DNA of 64,000 nucleotides from Runella rosea (GCF_003325355.1 NZ_CP030850.1:4643501-4707500), one strand, 5' to 3'; positions 48,424 to 57,698 are shown, numbered from the stretch's first letter. Numbers and translations: made by a program. The notes: generated from the sequence alone by a model not told the origin.

Positions 48424-49512
48424 TCACAGTGAACCTCTCCGAATCATGTAAAATGGATTTTTTACTTTAACGCGCTGATTATTAATTAAAAGTGTGGCCG
48501 CAGTTTGGCCCATCAGTTCAAAATCGGTGGTGATAACCGTAATGTCCAGAAGCTCTTTGAGGGCGGTTTCGTTGAACGATATTACCCCAATGTCATTCCC
48601 CAAGGTAAGCTGGCCGTGGCGCGCTTTTTTGATTAGCTCGGCCAAATCATTTTCTTCCACGGCAATGTAGGCCGTTCCAGTTTCAATCACCGATTCGTCA
48701 CTATTTTCTCTGACTTCAAATTCTTTGTGGTAATTGATGCAGAAATTCCGAAATCCGCGCACAATTTCGAGGGGATAATTGCCATCGCTCGGAAAAATCA
48801 GCACCATTCGCTGATATTTTGAGAGTAAATCCGTGGCATTTTCCAGCGCTTCAAAGATGTCTTTGTCGAAACGTTGATAAATACTGAGCGGCTGTTGTGG
48901 AAGCTCGGGGATTTCGCGGTCGAGCAGCACTAACTCATTGGCAGGAATGCTTTTGAGCGTTTGAAGATAATCAGCTTTGTCTAAATCTTCCGTAAAATGG
49001 GGCATTACAATGTAGTAATTGTACTTGCCCAAATTCTTGTCAATGATTTCCTGAAAACGCCCCGCACTGTAGTGATGAATCTCCAAATCTACCGTGGCTT
49101 TGTCGCCCAATGTTTTCAAAAAAGAGTAGTAAATGATTTTTTTATAGGAGCTTAACTTGTTGAAAATGAGCAGAACTTTTAGTTTTTTGTCGTGATTTGA
49201 TTGAATATAATATCCTTTTCCCTGTACTGAGGTGATGTAACCACGCGCCCGCAACTCCCGATAGGCTTTTTCTACCGTGTCGCGGGCCAAAAGGTATTCG
49301 ATGCTCAGCTCGCTGATGGAAGGCAATTGATCCCCTTTTTGCAAAACCCCCCTTTCAATATCCTTAATCACCGAATGGACAATTTGCTTGTATTTAGGCA
49401 TCTTGTCGGAAGGGTTAAATTGCAATTGATAAAGGGCCGCCGCGCTTTGAGAATGGTCTATTCCAAAGTGGTGGCCGCGACGGCGAGAGATAGAAGCAAT
49501 TGTGGTTGTCAT
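48424..49512 (-). CDS. GntR-type regulator with sugar-binding-protein-like effector domain
   Basis: A 362-residue regulator. The winged helix (about residues 35-105) carries PKYKQIVHSVIKDIERG, QLPSISELSIEYLLARDTVE and LRARGYITSVQGKGYYI. The remaining 250 residues have the LacI/periplasmic-binding fold (KVLLIFNKLSSYKK, VLLDREIPE, GNDIGVISFNETALKELLDI). The combination is common in Bacteroidota for sugar-responsive control. It converges on the rhamnogalacturonan block, so rhamnose or a pectin fragment is a reasonable effector; this is inference from position only. Confidence 0.88.
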   Translation of the reverse strand: MTTTIASISRRRGHHFGIDHSQSAAALYQLQFNPSDKMPKYKQIVHSVIKDIERGVLQKGDQLPSISELSIEYLLARDTVEKAYRELRARGYITSVQGKGYYIQSNHDKKLKVLLIFNKLSSYKKIIYYSFLKTLGDKATVDLEIHHYSAGRFQEIIDKNLGKYNYYIVMPHFTEDLDKADYLQTLKSIPANELVLLDREIPELPQQPLSIYQRFDKDIFEALENATDLLSKYQRMVLIFPSDGNYPLEIVRGFRNFCINYHKEFEVRENSDESVIETGTAYIAVEENDLAELIKKARHGQLTLGNDIGVISFNETALKELLDITVITTDFELMGQTAATLLINNQRVKVKNPFYMIRRGSL

Positions 49513-49702
49513 AGCAGACTTCTTGAATTTTTCTAAGAAAACCTTAAAAAGTACCTTTCCATTAGATTGTATAATGTATTGTAATATATATAGATGATAT
49601 TAAACTTTGTAAAGATAAAAGCCGATTTATTTATGCAATCGTTATCGGGAACGTTGTCAAAATGAAATGTTTTGGAGAAATTGACCAAAATTCCTGTACA
49701 GA

Positions 49703-49716
49703 CGCAAAATTTTGCG
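49703..49716. promoter_or_regulatory. 14-bp perfect palindrome upstream of the GntR gene
   Basis: CGCAAAATTTTGCG, about 190 nt upstream of the GntR start in an AT-rich gap of 295 nt that otherwise shows no gene. ACGTTGTC occurs twice around it (49651 and 49717). Candidate operator; unproven. Confidence 0.35.
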
Positions 49717-49807
49717 ACGTTGTCCAATACAAAATGAATAAGAAGAAAATAAGAAAAATTAGATTATTTTAATTTGTTAATCATCGAAATACGAAACACT
49801 GGGATTG

Positions 49808-50587
49808 TTAGAGCTCAAACAATCGGCGAACATTTTCGGCAAATGACTGCCCAGAGGTAATTTTGGAGCCTTTTTTATCATTGAGAACCAAAATGAATTT
49901 GCCGTCAAAATGCTTCTGAATTTCTCGCACATGGCGGGAATTAAGAATTGCCGACCGACTAACGCGGGTAAAATGGTCGGGAAGTTTTTCTTCTAACGTC
50001 GCCACGGTGTAGCTTGTTAGGTACTTTTGTCCTTCTTTGGTGGCTAGAAATACATATTTATCCTCGGCTTCAAAATAGCTGATTTCATCTAGAGGAATCA
50101 ATAAAATCTTATCGGCAAACTTGACCGAAATTGTGTGTAAATCTTTTTTAGGTTTAAACTGTTCAATAATCTGTAAAAGACTGGAATTGAAGGTATTTTG
50201 AGTGGTTTCTTCTTGATGTGAAGCCATCCTTTTTCTTAATTTTTCCACCGTTTTCTCCAGTCGGTCGTTTTCAATGGGCTTGAGTAAATAGTCAATAGAG
50301 TTTTCTTCAAACGCCCGTATTGCGTACTGGTCGTAGGCGGTGGCAAAAATAACCATCGGCATAAACGTCAGTTGAGAAAGCATCTCAAAGCCGTTCATTA
50401 GGGGCATTTCGATGTCCAGAAAAATGACGTCGGGCTGTAATTCTTCCACCAGCGTAAGGCCTTCTGCGCCATTGGCAGCCTCGCCGATGATTTCAAACGT
50501 TGCTTCAAACTTGTTTAACAGCCGACGCAAACGGGCGCGGGCCAACGGCTCATCGTCGATAAGAAGGGTTTTAAAAGAGGTGTTCAT
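49808..50587 (-). CDS. LytTR-family response regulator
   Basis: A 259-residue regulator. Receiver domain (1-125): DDEPLAR, phospho-acceptor Asp58 in IFLDIEMPLMNG, ATAYDQYAI and LLKPIE with the conserved Lys. LytTR DNA-binding domain (about 155-258): KILLIPLDEISYFEAEDKY, FTRVSRSAILNSRHVREI. In Bacteroidota the partner is normally a LytS/YehU-like kinase in an adjacent gene; none is present here, so it is an orphan in this window. Diverges from the Tll0287-like lipoprotein gene. Confidence 0.93.
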   Translation of the reverse strand: MNTSFKTLLIDDEPLARARLRRLLNKFEATFEIIGEAANGAEGLTLVEELQPDVIFLDIEMPLMNGFEMLSQLTFMPMVIFATAYDQYAIRAFEENSIDYLLKPIENDRLEKTVEKLRKRMASHQEETTQNTFNSSLLQIIEQFKPKKDLHTISVKFADKILLIPLDEISYFEAEDKYVFLATKEGQKYLTSYTVATLEEKLPDHFTRVSRSAILNSRHVREIQKHFDGKFILVLNDKKGSKITSGQSFAENVRRLFEL

Positions 50588-50700
50588 GGCGTATGGGTAG
50601 TGGTCTTTTGTTCGGAAAAAATAGGCAATGGCAAGTTACAAACTTTTTGCCTGAACCAAACGGCGGCAAGAGGCGTTTTCATTTTGCCGAGAATAACCTG

Positions 50701-50708
50701 TAATTTTG
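50701..50708 (+). promoter_or_regulatory. -7 element that fixes the start of the Tll0287-like gene
   Basis: TAATTTTG ends 15 nt before the GTG at 50723. Any start further upstream would precede transcription, so GTG 50723 is supported. Confidence 0.55.
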
Positions 50709-50722
50709 AAGTAAAAATAACC

Positions 50723-51319
50723 GTGAGCAACCGACTGATTCATTATAGTATATTGATTACTGGCCTGTTTTTTGCCTCCTGCAACCCCGAACGGCGCGTA
50801 GAAGGCTCCAAAGAAGCGGTCGAGAGAATGAAAAGTATGCAAATCAAACGCGTCACTTCTCCCCAAGTAGTGACCATCGTAGATGACTGGGGTGAGCGGA
50901 TTGTGAAGCAGGCACAGCTTGATTGGGAAGCGCAGGCCAAGAAGCCCAACGCCAATCTTGCGGCGTTGTGCCAATTGCAGGGAATTGCTGAAATAGACTC
51001 ATTGGAGCAATTGTACGGAGTTCAAATCCTGCTTTTAGGAACGAAAGACATGAAAAACGGCCAACTGTCGGCTAAAGAAAAGGAGGTGTTGGATGCGTAC
51101 CTTTACAATGCCGAAAACAAACTCCCACAATCCACCAATATTCAGAAATTAGGTGATTCGGTGCTGATTTACAATGCGCCGATTGCGGTGCAAAACATGA
51201 TTTGTCAAAAGTGTTTTGGCGACGATGCCACGAAACTAGGACTCTGGCGCGTAAAGTTTCTAAAGAACGAAGTGATACGAAAAGTAGACGGCAAGTCGTT
51301 GGTGAAAAATAAAAAGTAA
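50723..51319 (+). CDS. DUF3365/Tll0287-like lipoprotein lacking the heme His
   Basis: A 198-residue predicted lipoprotein with GTG start (VSNRLIHYSILITGLFFASC, lipobox Cys). It matches the Tll0287-like/DUF3365 group in its C-terminal layout: YNAPIAVQNMICQKCFG, then a GLWRVKF ending. Members normally bind c-type heme through CxxCH; here the motif is CQKCF, so the axial His is missing and covalent heme attachment by the usual route is doubtful. The gene precedes dsbD by 35 nt on the same strand, and DsbD could keep these two cysteines reduced. Start and family inferred with moderate confidence. Confidence 0.65.
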   Translation: MSNRLIHYSILITGLFFASCNPERRVEGSKEAVERMKSMQIKRVTSPQVVTIVDDWGERIVKQAQLDWEAQAKKPNANLAALCQLQGIAEIDSLEQLYGVQILLLGTKDMKNGQLSAKEKEVLDAYLYNAENKLPQSTNIQKLGDSVLIYNAPIAVQNMICQKCFGDDATKLGLWRVKFLKNEVIRKVDGKSLVKNKK

Positions 51320-51354
51320 AAACTGTTTTGTAAACTGTTATCTGTCAAATATAT

Positions 51355-53400
51355 ATGAAGCGCATAGCTGCTGTTTTGCTGTTGTTGGTAGGGGCAATTT
51401 CCGCCTTTGCCCAGATTCAAAACCATGCCAAATGGTCGTTTGAAGTTCCTAAAAAAGAAGTGAAAGTTGGAGATGTTATTGAGATAAAGTTTAATGCAGA
51501 CATTGATCCCACCTGGCATTTATATTCAACGGAGTTTGAGGTCAAAGAAGGCCCTAACCCTACCGAGTTTGCTTTTAAACCCAATGATAGTTATCAATTA
51601 ATCGGAAAAATTAAACCTGTTGGGTTCCATAATTTTTACGAAGAAGTATGGGGAGGAAATACCAGCGTGGCCGAAGGAAAAGGGAGTTTTATCCAGAAAG
51701 TGAAAATTCTAAAGGTGGCACCCCAGATTGAAGTAGCTATTTCGTACCAAACGTGCCAAAACGATGGACTTTGTACGATGGGCACTGCCGATTTTAAAAT
51801 AAATACGCTAAAAGTAGTCGCGGCATCTAATACAGAAACCCCAACCGTAGAGGCCACCGCCCCAACCGTTGAGCCACAGGTGACCGAAAATACGCAACCT
51901 GCCACCACACCCAAAGCAGATACTATTCAGGCCGAAGCCACGGCTTCTGCGGAAAATATCTCCTCTGACATTCCTGTCTCGGAGCCTGAAGAATCTCTTT
52001 GGAGCTTTTTGTTGGCGTGTTTTTTAGGGGGATTGGCGTCTATTTTTATGCCGTGTATTTACCCAATTATGCCCATGACGGTGAGTTATTTCACTAAGCA
52101 AGAGCACGGCACCGGCAAAGCTTTGGTTTACGGGCTTTCGATTGTGGCCATTTTTACGTTGTTGGGCTTTTTGGTGTCGCGTGTTGGCGGTGCGCAAGCG
52201 GCCAATTTTATCAGTACCCACTGGGCACCCAACGCAATTTTCTTTGTAGTGTTTATTCTTTTCGGCCTCTCGTTTTTGGGATTATTTGAAATAGTATTGC
52301 CCAACTCTTTCGTCAATAGTGTGGACAAACAAGCCGATAAAGGGGGCCTCATCGGGATTTTCTTCATGGCGCTTACGTTGGTGGTGGTTTCGTTTTCATG
52401 TACGGCACCGATTGCGGGTTCTTTGTTGATTTTGGCTTCTAAAGGCAACGAAGTGATGCGCCCAGTGTTGGGGATGATATTCTTCTCCCTGCCGTTTGCG
52501 GTGGTGTTTACGGGCTTGGCCATGTTTCCTAAATTCCTGAAAAGTCTGCCTAAGTCAGGCGGGTGGCTCAATGAATTTAAAGTCGTTTTTGGCTTATTAG
52601 AATTTGCATTGGCTTTGAAATTTTTATCAAACATAGACCTAGCTTATCAGTGGCAAGTGCTTGACCGTGAGGTGTTTTTGGCTATTTGGATAGTGCTGTT
52701 CTCCATCATTGGTTTTTACGTCTTGGGAAAACTGCGGATGGATAAAGATTCACCCGTAAAAGGAATCACGATTCCGCGTTTGCTGATTTCATCGGCTACG
52801 TTTGCGTTTGTGGTGTACATGATTCCGGGTATGTTTGGCGCGCCGTTGCGGGCGTTGTCGGGGTGGTTGCCTCCCGAACAAACGCAGGATTTTTATCTTA
52901 CTAATGCCGTTGGCGGTGGAACTTCGGCTCCTGCTTTGACGGCATCGGGCCGCCGCAAGCCGCATTTACCACATGGATTGGAAGGTTATTTTGACTATGA
53001 GCAAGCATTGGCCGAGGCCAAAGCCCAGGGCAAACCCGTATTTATCGACTTTACAGGCTTCAATTGTGCCAATTGTCGCAAGATGGAGGCCAATGTTTGG
53101 CCACAGCCAGAGGTGTTGAGCCGTCTTAAAAAAGACTTCGTGATTGCCTCTTTGTACGTGGATGATAAGACTGAACTGCCCAAAGAAGAGCAGTTTGTTT
53201 CTACGTATGACCAACGTGAAAAAACGACCATCGGTGATAAAAATGCCGACTTGCAGATTACAAAATTCAACAACAACGCCCAGCCGTTTTACTGTTTGGT
53301 CACGCCCGAAGGCGAGTTATTGACCAAGCCCGTCGGTTATACAAGTGCCGAAGAATTTACCCGTTTTCTGGATGAAGGATTAACAAAATACAAAAAGTAA
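51355..53400 (+). CDS. Thiol:disulfide interchange protein DsbD-like
   Basis: A 681-residue protein carrying electrons from cytosolic thioredoxin across the inner membrane. Signal peptide MKRIAAVLLLLVGAISAFAQ; periplasmic N-terminal domain (about 25-155) with the Cys pair in TCQNDGLC; a Thr/Pro-rich linker (about 160-215); eight-helix CcdA-like core (about 220-515) with FMPCIYPIMPM and SFSCTAPIAG holding the two membrane cysteines; C-terminal thioredoxin domain (about 550-681) with Cys571 and Cys574 in FNCANCRKM. A complete three-module DsbD. A hairpin follows the stop. Confidence 0.94.
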   Translation: MKRIAAVLLLLVGAISAFAQIQNHAKWSFEVPKKEVKVGDVIEIKFNADIDPTWHLYSTEFEVKEGPNPTEFAFKPNDSYQLIGKIKPVGFHNFYEEVWGGNTSVAEGKGSFIQKVKILKVAPQIEVAISYQTCQNDGLCTMGTADFKINTLKVVAASNTETPTVEATAPTVEPQVTENTQPATTPKADTIQAEATASAENISSDIPVSEPEESLWSFLLACFLGGLASIFMPCIYPIMPMTVSYFTKQEHGTGKALVYGLSIVAIFTLLGFLVSRVGGAQAANFISTHWAPNAIFFVVFILFGLSFLGLFEIVLPNSFVNSVDKQADKGGLIGIFFMALTLVVVSFSCTAPIAGSLLILASKGNEVMRPVLGMIFFSLPFAVVFTGLAMFPKFLKSLPKSGGWLNEFKVVFGLLEFALALKFLSNIDLAYQWQVLDREVFLAIWIVLFSIIGFYVLGKLRMDKDSPVKGITIPRLLISSATFAFVVYMIPGMFGAPLRALSGWLPPEQTQDFYLTNAVGGGTSAPALTASGRRKPHLPHGLEGYFDYEQALAEAKAQGKPVFIDFTGFNCANCRKMEANVWPQPEVLSRLKKDFVIASLYVDDKTELPKEEQFVSTYDQREKTTIGDKNADLQITKFNNNAQPFYCLVTPEGELLTKPVGYTSAEEFTRFLDEGLTKYKK

Positions 53401-53450
53401 ATCAGATAAGAAGGCTTTTCAAAAATATGAAAGTCTTCGAGAATCCTTCA

Positions 53451-53495
53451 AAAGCAACTTCCAAAAGTTTCGGCTTTGGGGAAGTTGCTTTGTTT
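53451..53495 (+). terminator. Hairpin after dsbD
   Basis: Arms AAAGCAACTTCC (53451-53462) and GGAAGTTGCTTT (53480-53491) with a 17-nt loop, followed by GTTTGTT. Confidence 0.65.
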
Positions 53496-53598
53496 GTTAA
53501 AAAATCTAAAAAAAGCAACCTTTACCGAATCAAAGCATAACTTGTGGAGATTTGGGTTGTACTGCAAGACGGACAACATACGACGAAAGACTTATTGC

Positions 53599-54675
53599 AT
53601 GAAAATATTAGACCGGTATATTCTCAAGAATTTTTTAATCACTTACGTATTTACGGTACTTGTCACGCTGCTGATTATCTGCGTGATTGACTTCACGGAA
53701 AAGGTAGATAATTTCAGAAAAACGAACCCTACGCCGTACGAAATTATCGTAAACTACTACCTCAATTTTATTCCTTATTACGCCAATTACCTGAGTCCGT
53801 TGTTGGTTTTTATTTCTACGGTTTTTTTTACGGCGCGTATCGCGGCCCGTACCGAGATCATCGCGATGTTTAGCAGTGGTATCAGCTTTATCAGAATTTT
53901 GTTTCCGTATTTTGTAGGTTCGGTCATATTGGCAGCTTTTACTTTCTACATGGTAGGCTGGGTCATTCCGCGCGCCAACAAAATCCGGTTGGCTTTTGAG
54001 TACAAATACATCGAAGAACAATTTTATTTCAACCGTCGGAATTTCCACGTAAAAGTCGCGCCCACTACCTACGCCTACCTCGAAAGCTACAACAATACCT
54101 CGCAAACGGGTTATAAGTTTACTTTGGAGCGCATCGAAGGCAACCAACTGAAAGAAAAACTTACTTCCGACCGCATCACGTGGGCTCCCAAGAAGAAAAA
54201 ATGGGAAATTCATGACTATAAAGTGCGGAAATTTGAAGGTCAAAAAGAGTTTTTGACCCAAGGCGTTAAGATAGATACGGCCATTTCGCTGAGTCCCAAA
54301 GACTTTGAGAATGATAAAAATCGCTTCGAAGAGCTGACCCTGAGTCAGTTAAATGAGTACATCGACCTACTCAATCTGCGCGGTGCCGATGGCGTTCAGA
54401 CGTACCTGCTCGAAAAATACACCCGTTTTACACACCCGTTCGCCTTTATTATTCTGACCATCATAGGCGTAGTGGTATCAGCCCGTAAAAGCCGACGCGG
54501 CTCGGGGTGGCAGATTGCTTTGGGTTTTATTCTGGCGTTTGTGTATTTGCTCTTTTTCATGCTGGCCAAAGGCATTGCCGAATCGGGCAAAATCCCTGCG
54601 GTTGCTGCGGTGTGGTTGCCCAACATCATCTTTGCCGGCATTGGGTTTGTGCTTTATAAAACCTTACCCCGCTAA
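53599..54675 (+). CDS. LptF/LptG family lipopolysaccharide transport permease
   Basis: A 358-residue inner-membrane protein. The ATG at 53599 opens MKILDRYILKNFLITYVFT, the family N-terminus; a TTG 41 codons earlier adds only poor sequence. Three N-terminal helices (about 12-32, 54-74 and 100-120), a periplasmic beta-jellyroll (about 130-260) and three C-terminal helices give the YjgP/YjgQ layout. With LptB these proteins extract lipopolysaccharide from the inner membrane. LptF versus LptG cannot be decided here and the partner gene is elsewhere. Confidence 0.92.
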   Translation: MKILDRYILKNFLITYVFTVLVTLLIICVIDFTEKVDNFRKTNPTPYEIIVNYYLNFIPYYANYLSPLLVFISTVFFTARIAARTEIIAMFSSGISFIRILFPYFVGSVILAAFTFYMVGWVIPRANKIRLAFEYKYIEEQFYFNRRNFHVKVAPTTYAYLESYNNTSQTGYKFTLERIEGNQLKEKLTSDRITWAPKKKKWEIHDYKVRKFEGQKEFLTQGVKIDTAISLSPKDFENDKNRFEELTLSQLNEYIDLLNLRGADGVQTYLLEKYTRFTHPFAFIILTIIGVVVSARKSRRGSGWQIALGFILAFVYLLFFMLAKGIAESGKIPAVAAVWLPNIIFAGIGFVLYKTLPR

Positions 54676-54727
54676 TGGGTTATTTACCCCCGGATTGGGG
54701 GATATTTAGGTTGTTGTGTATTGTTTA

Positions 54728-54761
54728 TTGGCAATATTGACAGATAAAAAACCTATTTTTG
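54728..54761 (+). promoter_or_regulatory. Promoter of the toxin-antitoxin/M1 operon
   Basis: TTGG (54728-54731), 22 nt, then TATTTTTG (54754-54761), an excellent TAnnTTTG match; the first ATG follows 22 nt later. Confidence 0.7.
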
Positions 54762-54783
54762 TAATCATTAATCAATCGACATT

Positions 54784-54999
54784 ATGCGAATAATTATTGA
54801 TGTGAAACCACAACACCGTAATTTGTTCATTGAAATGGCAAAAGCGGTAAAGGCGAAGGTCGAAATAGTGCCGGAAGAAAAAAAACGAACTAAAGAAGAG
54901 TTTTTAGACAATCTTGAAAATTCACTTCGAGAGGCCGAATTGCATTCACAGGGAAAAATAGAGTTGAAAACGGCAAGAGAACTTTTCGATGAGCTTTAA
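54784..54999 (+). CDS. Antitoxin-like small protein
   Basis: A 71-residue protein, MRIIIDVKPQHRNLFIEMAK at the N-terminus and a charged helical C-terminus (EEFLDNLENSLREAELH, ELKTARELFDEL). It overlaps the downstream toxin gene by 11 nt, and this layout (small, acidic, first gene) is that of many type II antitoxins. Antitoxin identity is by position and layout; no DNA-binding motif is certain. Confidence 0.75.
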   Translation: MRIIIDVKPQHRNLFIEMAKAVKAKVEIVPEEKKRTKEEFLDNLENSLREAELHSQGKIELKTARELFDEL

Positions 55000-55324
55000 A
55001 ATTGTGGCGGTTCAAGATTTTGACAAAGAGCTTAAACGCCTTTCTAAAAAATATCAATCATTAAAATATGATTATTTATCATTAATAGAATTGTTAGAAG
55101 AAAACCCTCTCCAAGGCACTCCTCTCGGTAAAGATTGTTACAAAATCCGTTTGAATATTACTTCAAAAAGAAAAGGAAAAAGTGGAGGGGCTCGGTTCAT
55201 TACCTACGTCAAAATCATAGATGAAGTCATTTATCTGTTAAGTATTTATGACAAAAGTGAACAGCCTTCCATTCCCGAAAAAGAAATTATTGCCCGACTA
55301 AATTCAATCAACAAATTACAATGA
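54989..55324 (+). CDS. RelE/ParE-superfamily toxin
   Basis: A 111-residue basic protein. The RelE/ParE fold is suggested by FDKELKRLSKKYQSLKYDY, NPLQGTPLGKDCYKIRLNI, GGARFITYVKIIDEVIYLLSIYDKSEQ (shown in part as GARFITYVKIID) and the C-terminal helix. Members usually cleave mRNA at the ribosome or poison gyrase. The stop overlaps the next gene's start as ATGA, so an M1 peptidase is translated from the same message. Confidence 0.85.
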   Translation: MSFKIVAVQDFDKELKRLSKKYQSLKYDYLSLIELLEENPLQGTPLGKDCYKIRLNITSKRKGKSGGARFITYVKIIDEVIYLLSIYDKSEQPSIPEKEIIARLNSINKLQ

Positions 55325-57693
55325 ACAAGTTTTTTCTACCTTTTCTGTGCTGTTTTATAGCCACAGTATCCACACTCATGGCGCAGCAGCCTGGTGCTGC
55401 CAACTATCACGCCAATTCGCGTTTTGAGCAAATGGGTACACAACTGCCTACTCCCAATACCTATCGTACCGCCTCTGGCGCGCCAGGTAAAGACTATTGG
55501 CAGAACCGTGTTGATTACGATATTAAAGTTGAGATAAACGACGAAAAACAACACCTGACGGGTTCGGAAAGTGTGACTTATTTCAACAATTCTCCCGATG
55601 AGTTGCGCTATGTGTGGATGCAGCTAGACCAGAACGTATTCACCAAAAACTCAATGGCCAATCTGACCCGTACGAGTTCGGTCAATGAAAGAGGAATGCC
55701 GATGAGCAGCACCATGCGCTCAATGATCGACAAAGATTATGGGCATAAGATTACGGCCGTAAAAGACCCTAAAACGGGGCAACCATTGCGCTACACCATC
55801 AACGAAACCATGATGCGCATTGAGCTTGTATCGCCTATTAAGACAGGACAATCGGCGAGCTTCCAGATTGATTGGAACTATAATATCACCGATTTTCGCT
55901 TTTCGCAAGGCCGCTCAGGGGCCGAATATTTTGCCAAAGACAACAACTTTATCTATGAAATAGCCCAGTGGTTTCCTCGTGCGTGCGTATATGATGATGT
56001 AAACGGCTGGCAGAATAAGCAGTTTTTGGGGCAAGGAGAATTTACGTTGGCCTTTGGAAATTATAAAGTAGCCATTACCGTCCCCAACGATCACATCGTA
56101 GGAGCTTCGGGAGAATTGCAAAATGCTAATCAGGTACTTTCGGCTGAGCAACTCAAGCGCATGGAACTGGCCCGTAAAACGTTTGACAAGCCAGTGTTGA
56201 TTGTGAGTCAGGAAGAGGCAACAAAAAACGAAGCCAATAAGCCCACAGGTAAGAAAACTTGGATTTTCAAAGCCGATAACGTACGCGATTTTGCCTTTGC
56301 TACTTCGCGCAAATTCATTTGGGATGCGATGAATGTGGAATTGAACGGCAAAAAAATCATGGCGATGTCGTTTTATCCCAAAGAAGCCAACCCGCTTTGG
56401 GGCCAATACTCGACCATGTTGGTAGCGCATACGGTCAAAACCTATTCGAAGTTTACGTTTGATTATCCTTATCCCGTAGCGCAATCGGTACACGGTCCCG
56501 TGGGTGGTATGGAATACCCCATGATTTCTTTCAACGGTGCGCGCCCAGAAGCGGATGGCACGTATTCAAAAGGGACCAAAGACTTTTTGATTCAGGTAAT
56601 TATTCACGAAGTAGGTCACAACTGGTTCCCGATGATTGTCAACTCTGATGAGCGCCAATGGTCGTGGATGGACGAAGGGTTGAACTCATTCATGGAATAT
56701 TTGTCTACGAAAGAATGGGACCGCGATATGGGCGGCGATGTGGCAGAGCCGCAAAACATCGTCGAATACATGCGCACTGACCCAAGCAAGCAAGTGCCCA
56801 TCATGTCGAGTTCTGACAACATCATGGGTTTTGGCCCCAATGCTTATACCAAACCCGCTACGGGATTGAATATTTTGCGTGAAACCATTATGGGCCGTGA
56901 GTTATTTGATTATGCATTTAAAGAATACGCCAATCGCTGGAAATTCAAGCATCCTACCCCGGCAGATTTCTTCCGTACCATGGAAGATGCCTCGGGCGTG
57001 GATTTGGATTGGTTCTGGAAAGGCTGGTTTTACGGTACACAGCCCGTTGATCAGGATTTGACCGAGGTGGAATGGTTTGCGTTGGATACCCAAAATCCTG
57101 AACTCAATAAGCCTTTAGCTAAAAAGGAAGCCGACGCCAAGCGCAATACAGTAGCGCGTCAGCGGGATAAAGATTATATCAAGGAAAGTGTGGTAGAAAA
57201 AAATCCCGATATGAAGGATTTTTATAATACCTACGACCCATATCAGGTGACGGAAAACGACAAGAAAAAATATGAAACCTATTTGGCAAGTCTAACGCCT
57301 GACGAGCGTAAGTTGGTCGAATCAGGCTTGAATTTTTATACCATCAAGCTGAAAAATAAAGGTGGTTTGCCGATGCCAGTCATTATCAGAATGCAATACG
57401 AAGATGGTACGGATTCGGTAGCACGTTTTCCGGCGGAGATCTGGCGTTTGAATGACCAAGACATTTCGAAGGTAATTACCAGTAAGAAAAAAGTGGTTCA
57501 ATGGACGCTCGACCCGTATCAGGAAATCGCCGATATTGACACCGAAAATAACAGTTTTCCCCGTCAACCCGCACAACCGACGCGATTCCAGTTATTTAAA
57601 TCACAGGGAATTCAGCGGGCACCCAACCCAATGCGAGAAGCGCAACAAAATCAGCCGCCCAAAACTGGTCAACAGGGCGGTGCCAAAAATTAA
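55321..57693 (+). CDS. M1 family zinc aminopeptidase-like protein
   Basis: A 790-residue exported metallopeptidase (signal MNKFFLPFLCCFIATVSTLM to AQQ). The M1 catalytic domain has the GxMEN-equivalent GPVGGMEYPMI, zinc motif HEVGH at 429-433 and the third ligand Glu452 (WMDEGLNSF), with 18 residues between, as in the family. The N-terminal beta domain has ESVTYFNNSP; an Ig-like tail and a Pro/Gln/Gly-rich end follow. The start overlaps the toxin stop (ATGA), with no own promoter seen, so it depends on the toxin-antitoxin transcript. A REP-like hairpin starts 7 nt after its stop. Confidence 0.9.
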   Translation: MNKFFLPFLCCFIATVSTLMAQQPGAANYHANSRFEQMGTQLPTPNTYRTASGAPGKDYWQNRVDYDIKVEINDEKQHLTGSESVTYFNNSPDELRYVWMQLDQNVFTKNSMANLTRTSSVNERGMPMSSTMRSMIDKDYGHKITAVKDPKTGQPLRYTINETMMRIELVSPIKTGQSASFQIDWNYNITDFRFSQGRSGAEYFAKDNNFIYEIAQWFPRACVYDDVNGWQNKQFLGQGEFTLAFGNYKVAITVPNDHIVGASGELQNANQVLSAEQLKRMELARKTFDKPVLIVSQEEATKNEANKPTGKKTWIFKADNVRDFAFATSRKFIWDAMNVELNGKKIMAMSFYPKEANPLWGQYSTMLVAHTVKTYSKFTFDYPYPVAQSVHGPVGGMEYPMISFNGARPEADGTYSKGTKDFLIQVIIHEVGHNWFPMIVNSDERQWSWMDEGLNSFMEYLSTKEWDRDMGGDVAEPQNIVEYMRTDPSKQVPIMSSSDNIMGFGPNAYTKPATGLNILRETIMGRELFDYAFKEYANRWKFKHPTPADFFRTMEDASGVDLDWFWKGWFYGTQPVDQDLTEVEWFALDTQNPELNKPLAKKEADAKRNTVARQRDKDYIKESVVEKNPDMKDFYNTYDPYQVTENDKKKYETYLASLTPDERKLVESGLNFYTIKLKNKGGLPMPVIIRMQYEDGTDSVARFPAEIWRLNDQDISKVITSKKKVVQWTLDPYQEIADIDTENNSFPRQPAQPTRFQLFKSQGIQRAPNPMREAQQNQPPKTGQQGGAKN

Positions 57694-57698
57694 TAAAT

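Noticed and set aside
50600-50722. Longer start for the Tll0287-like lipoprotein
   Set aside because: A TAATTTTG promoter element lies inside this stretch and the signal peptide starts at 50723.
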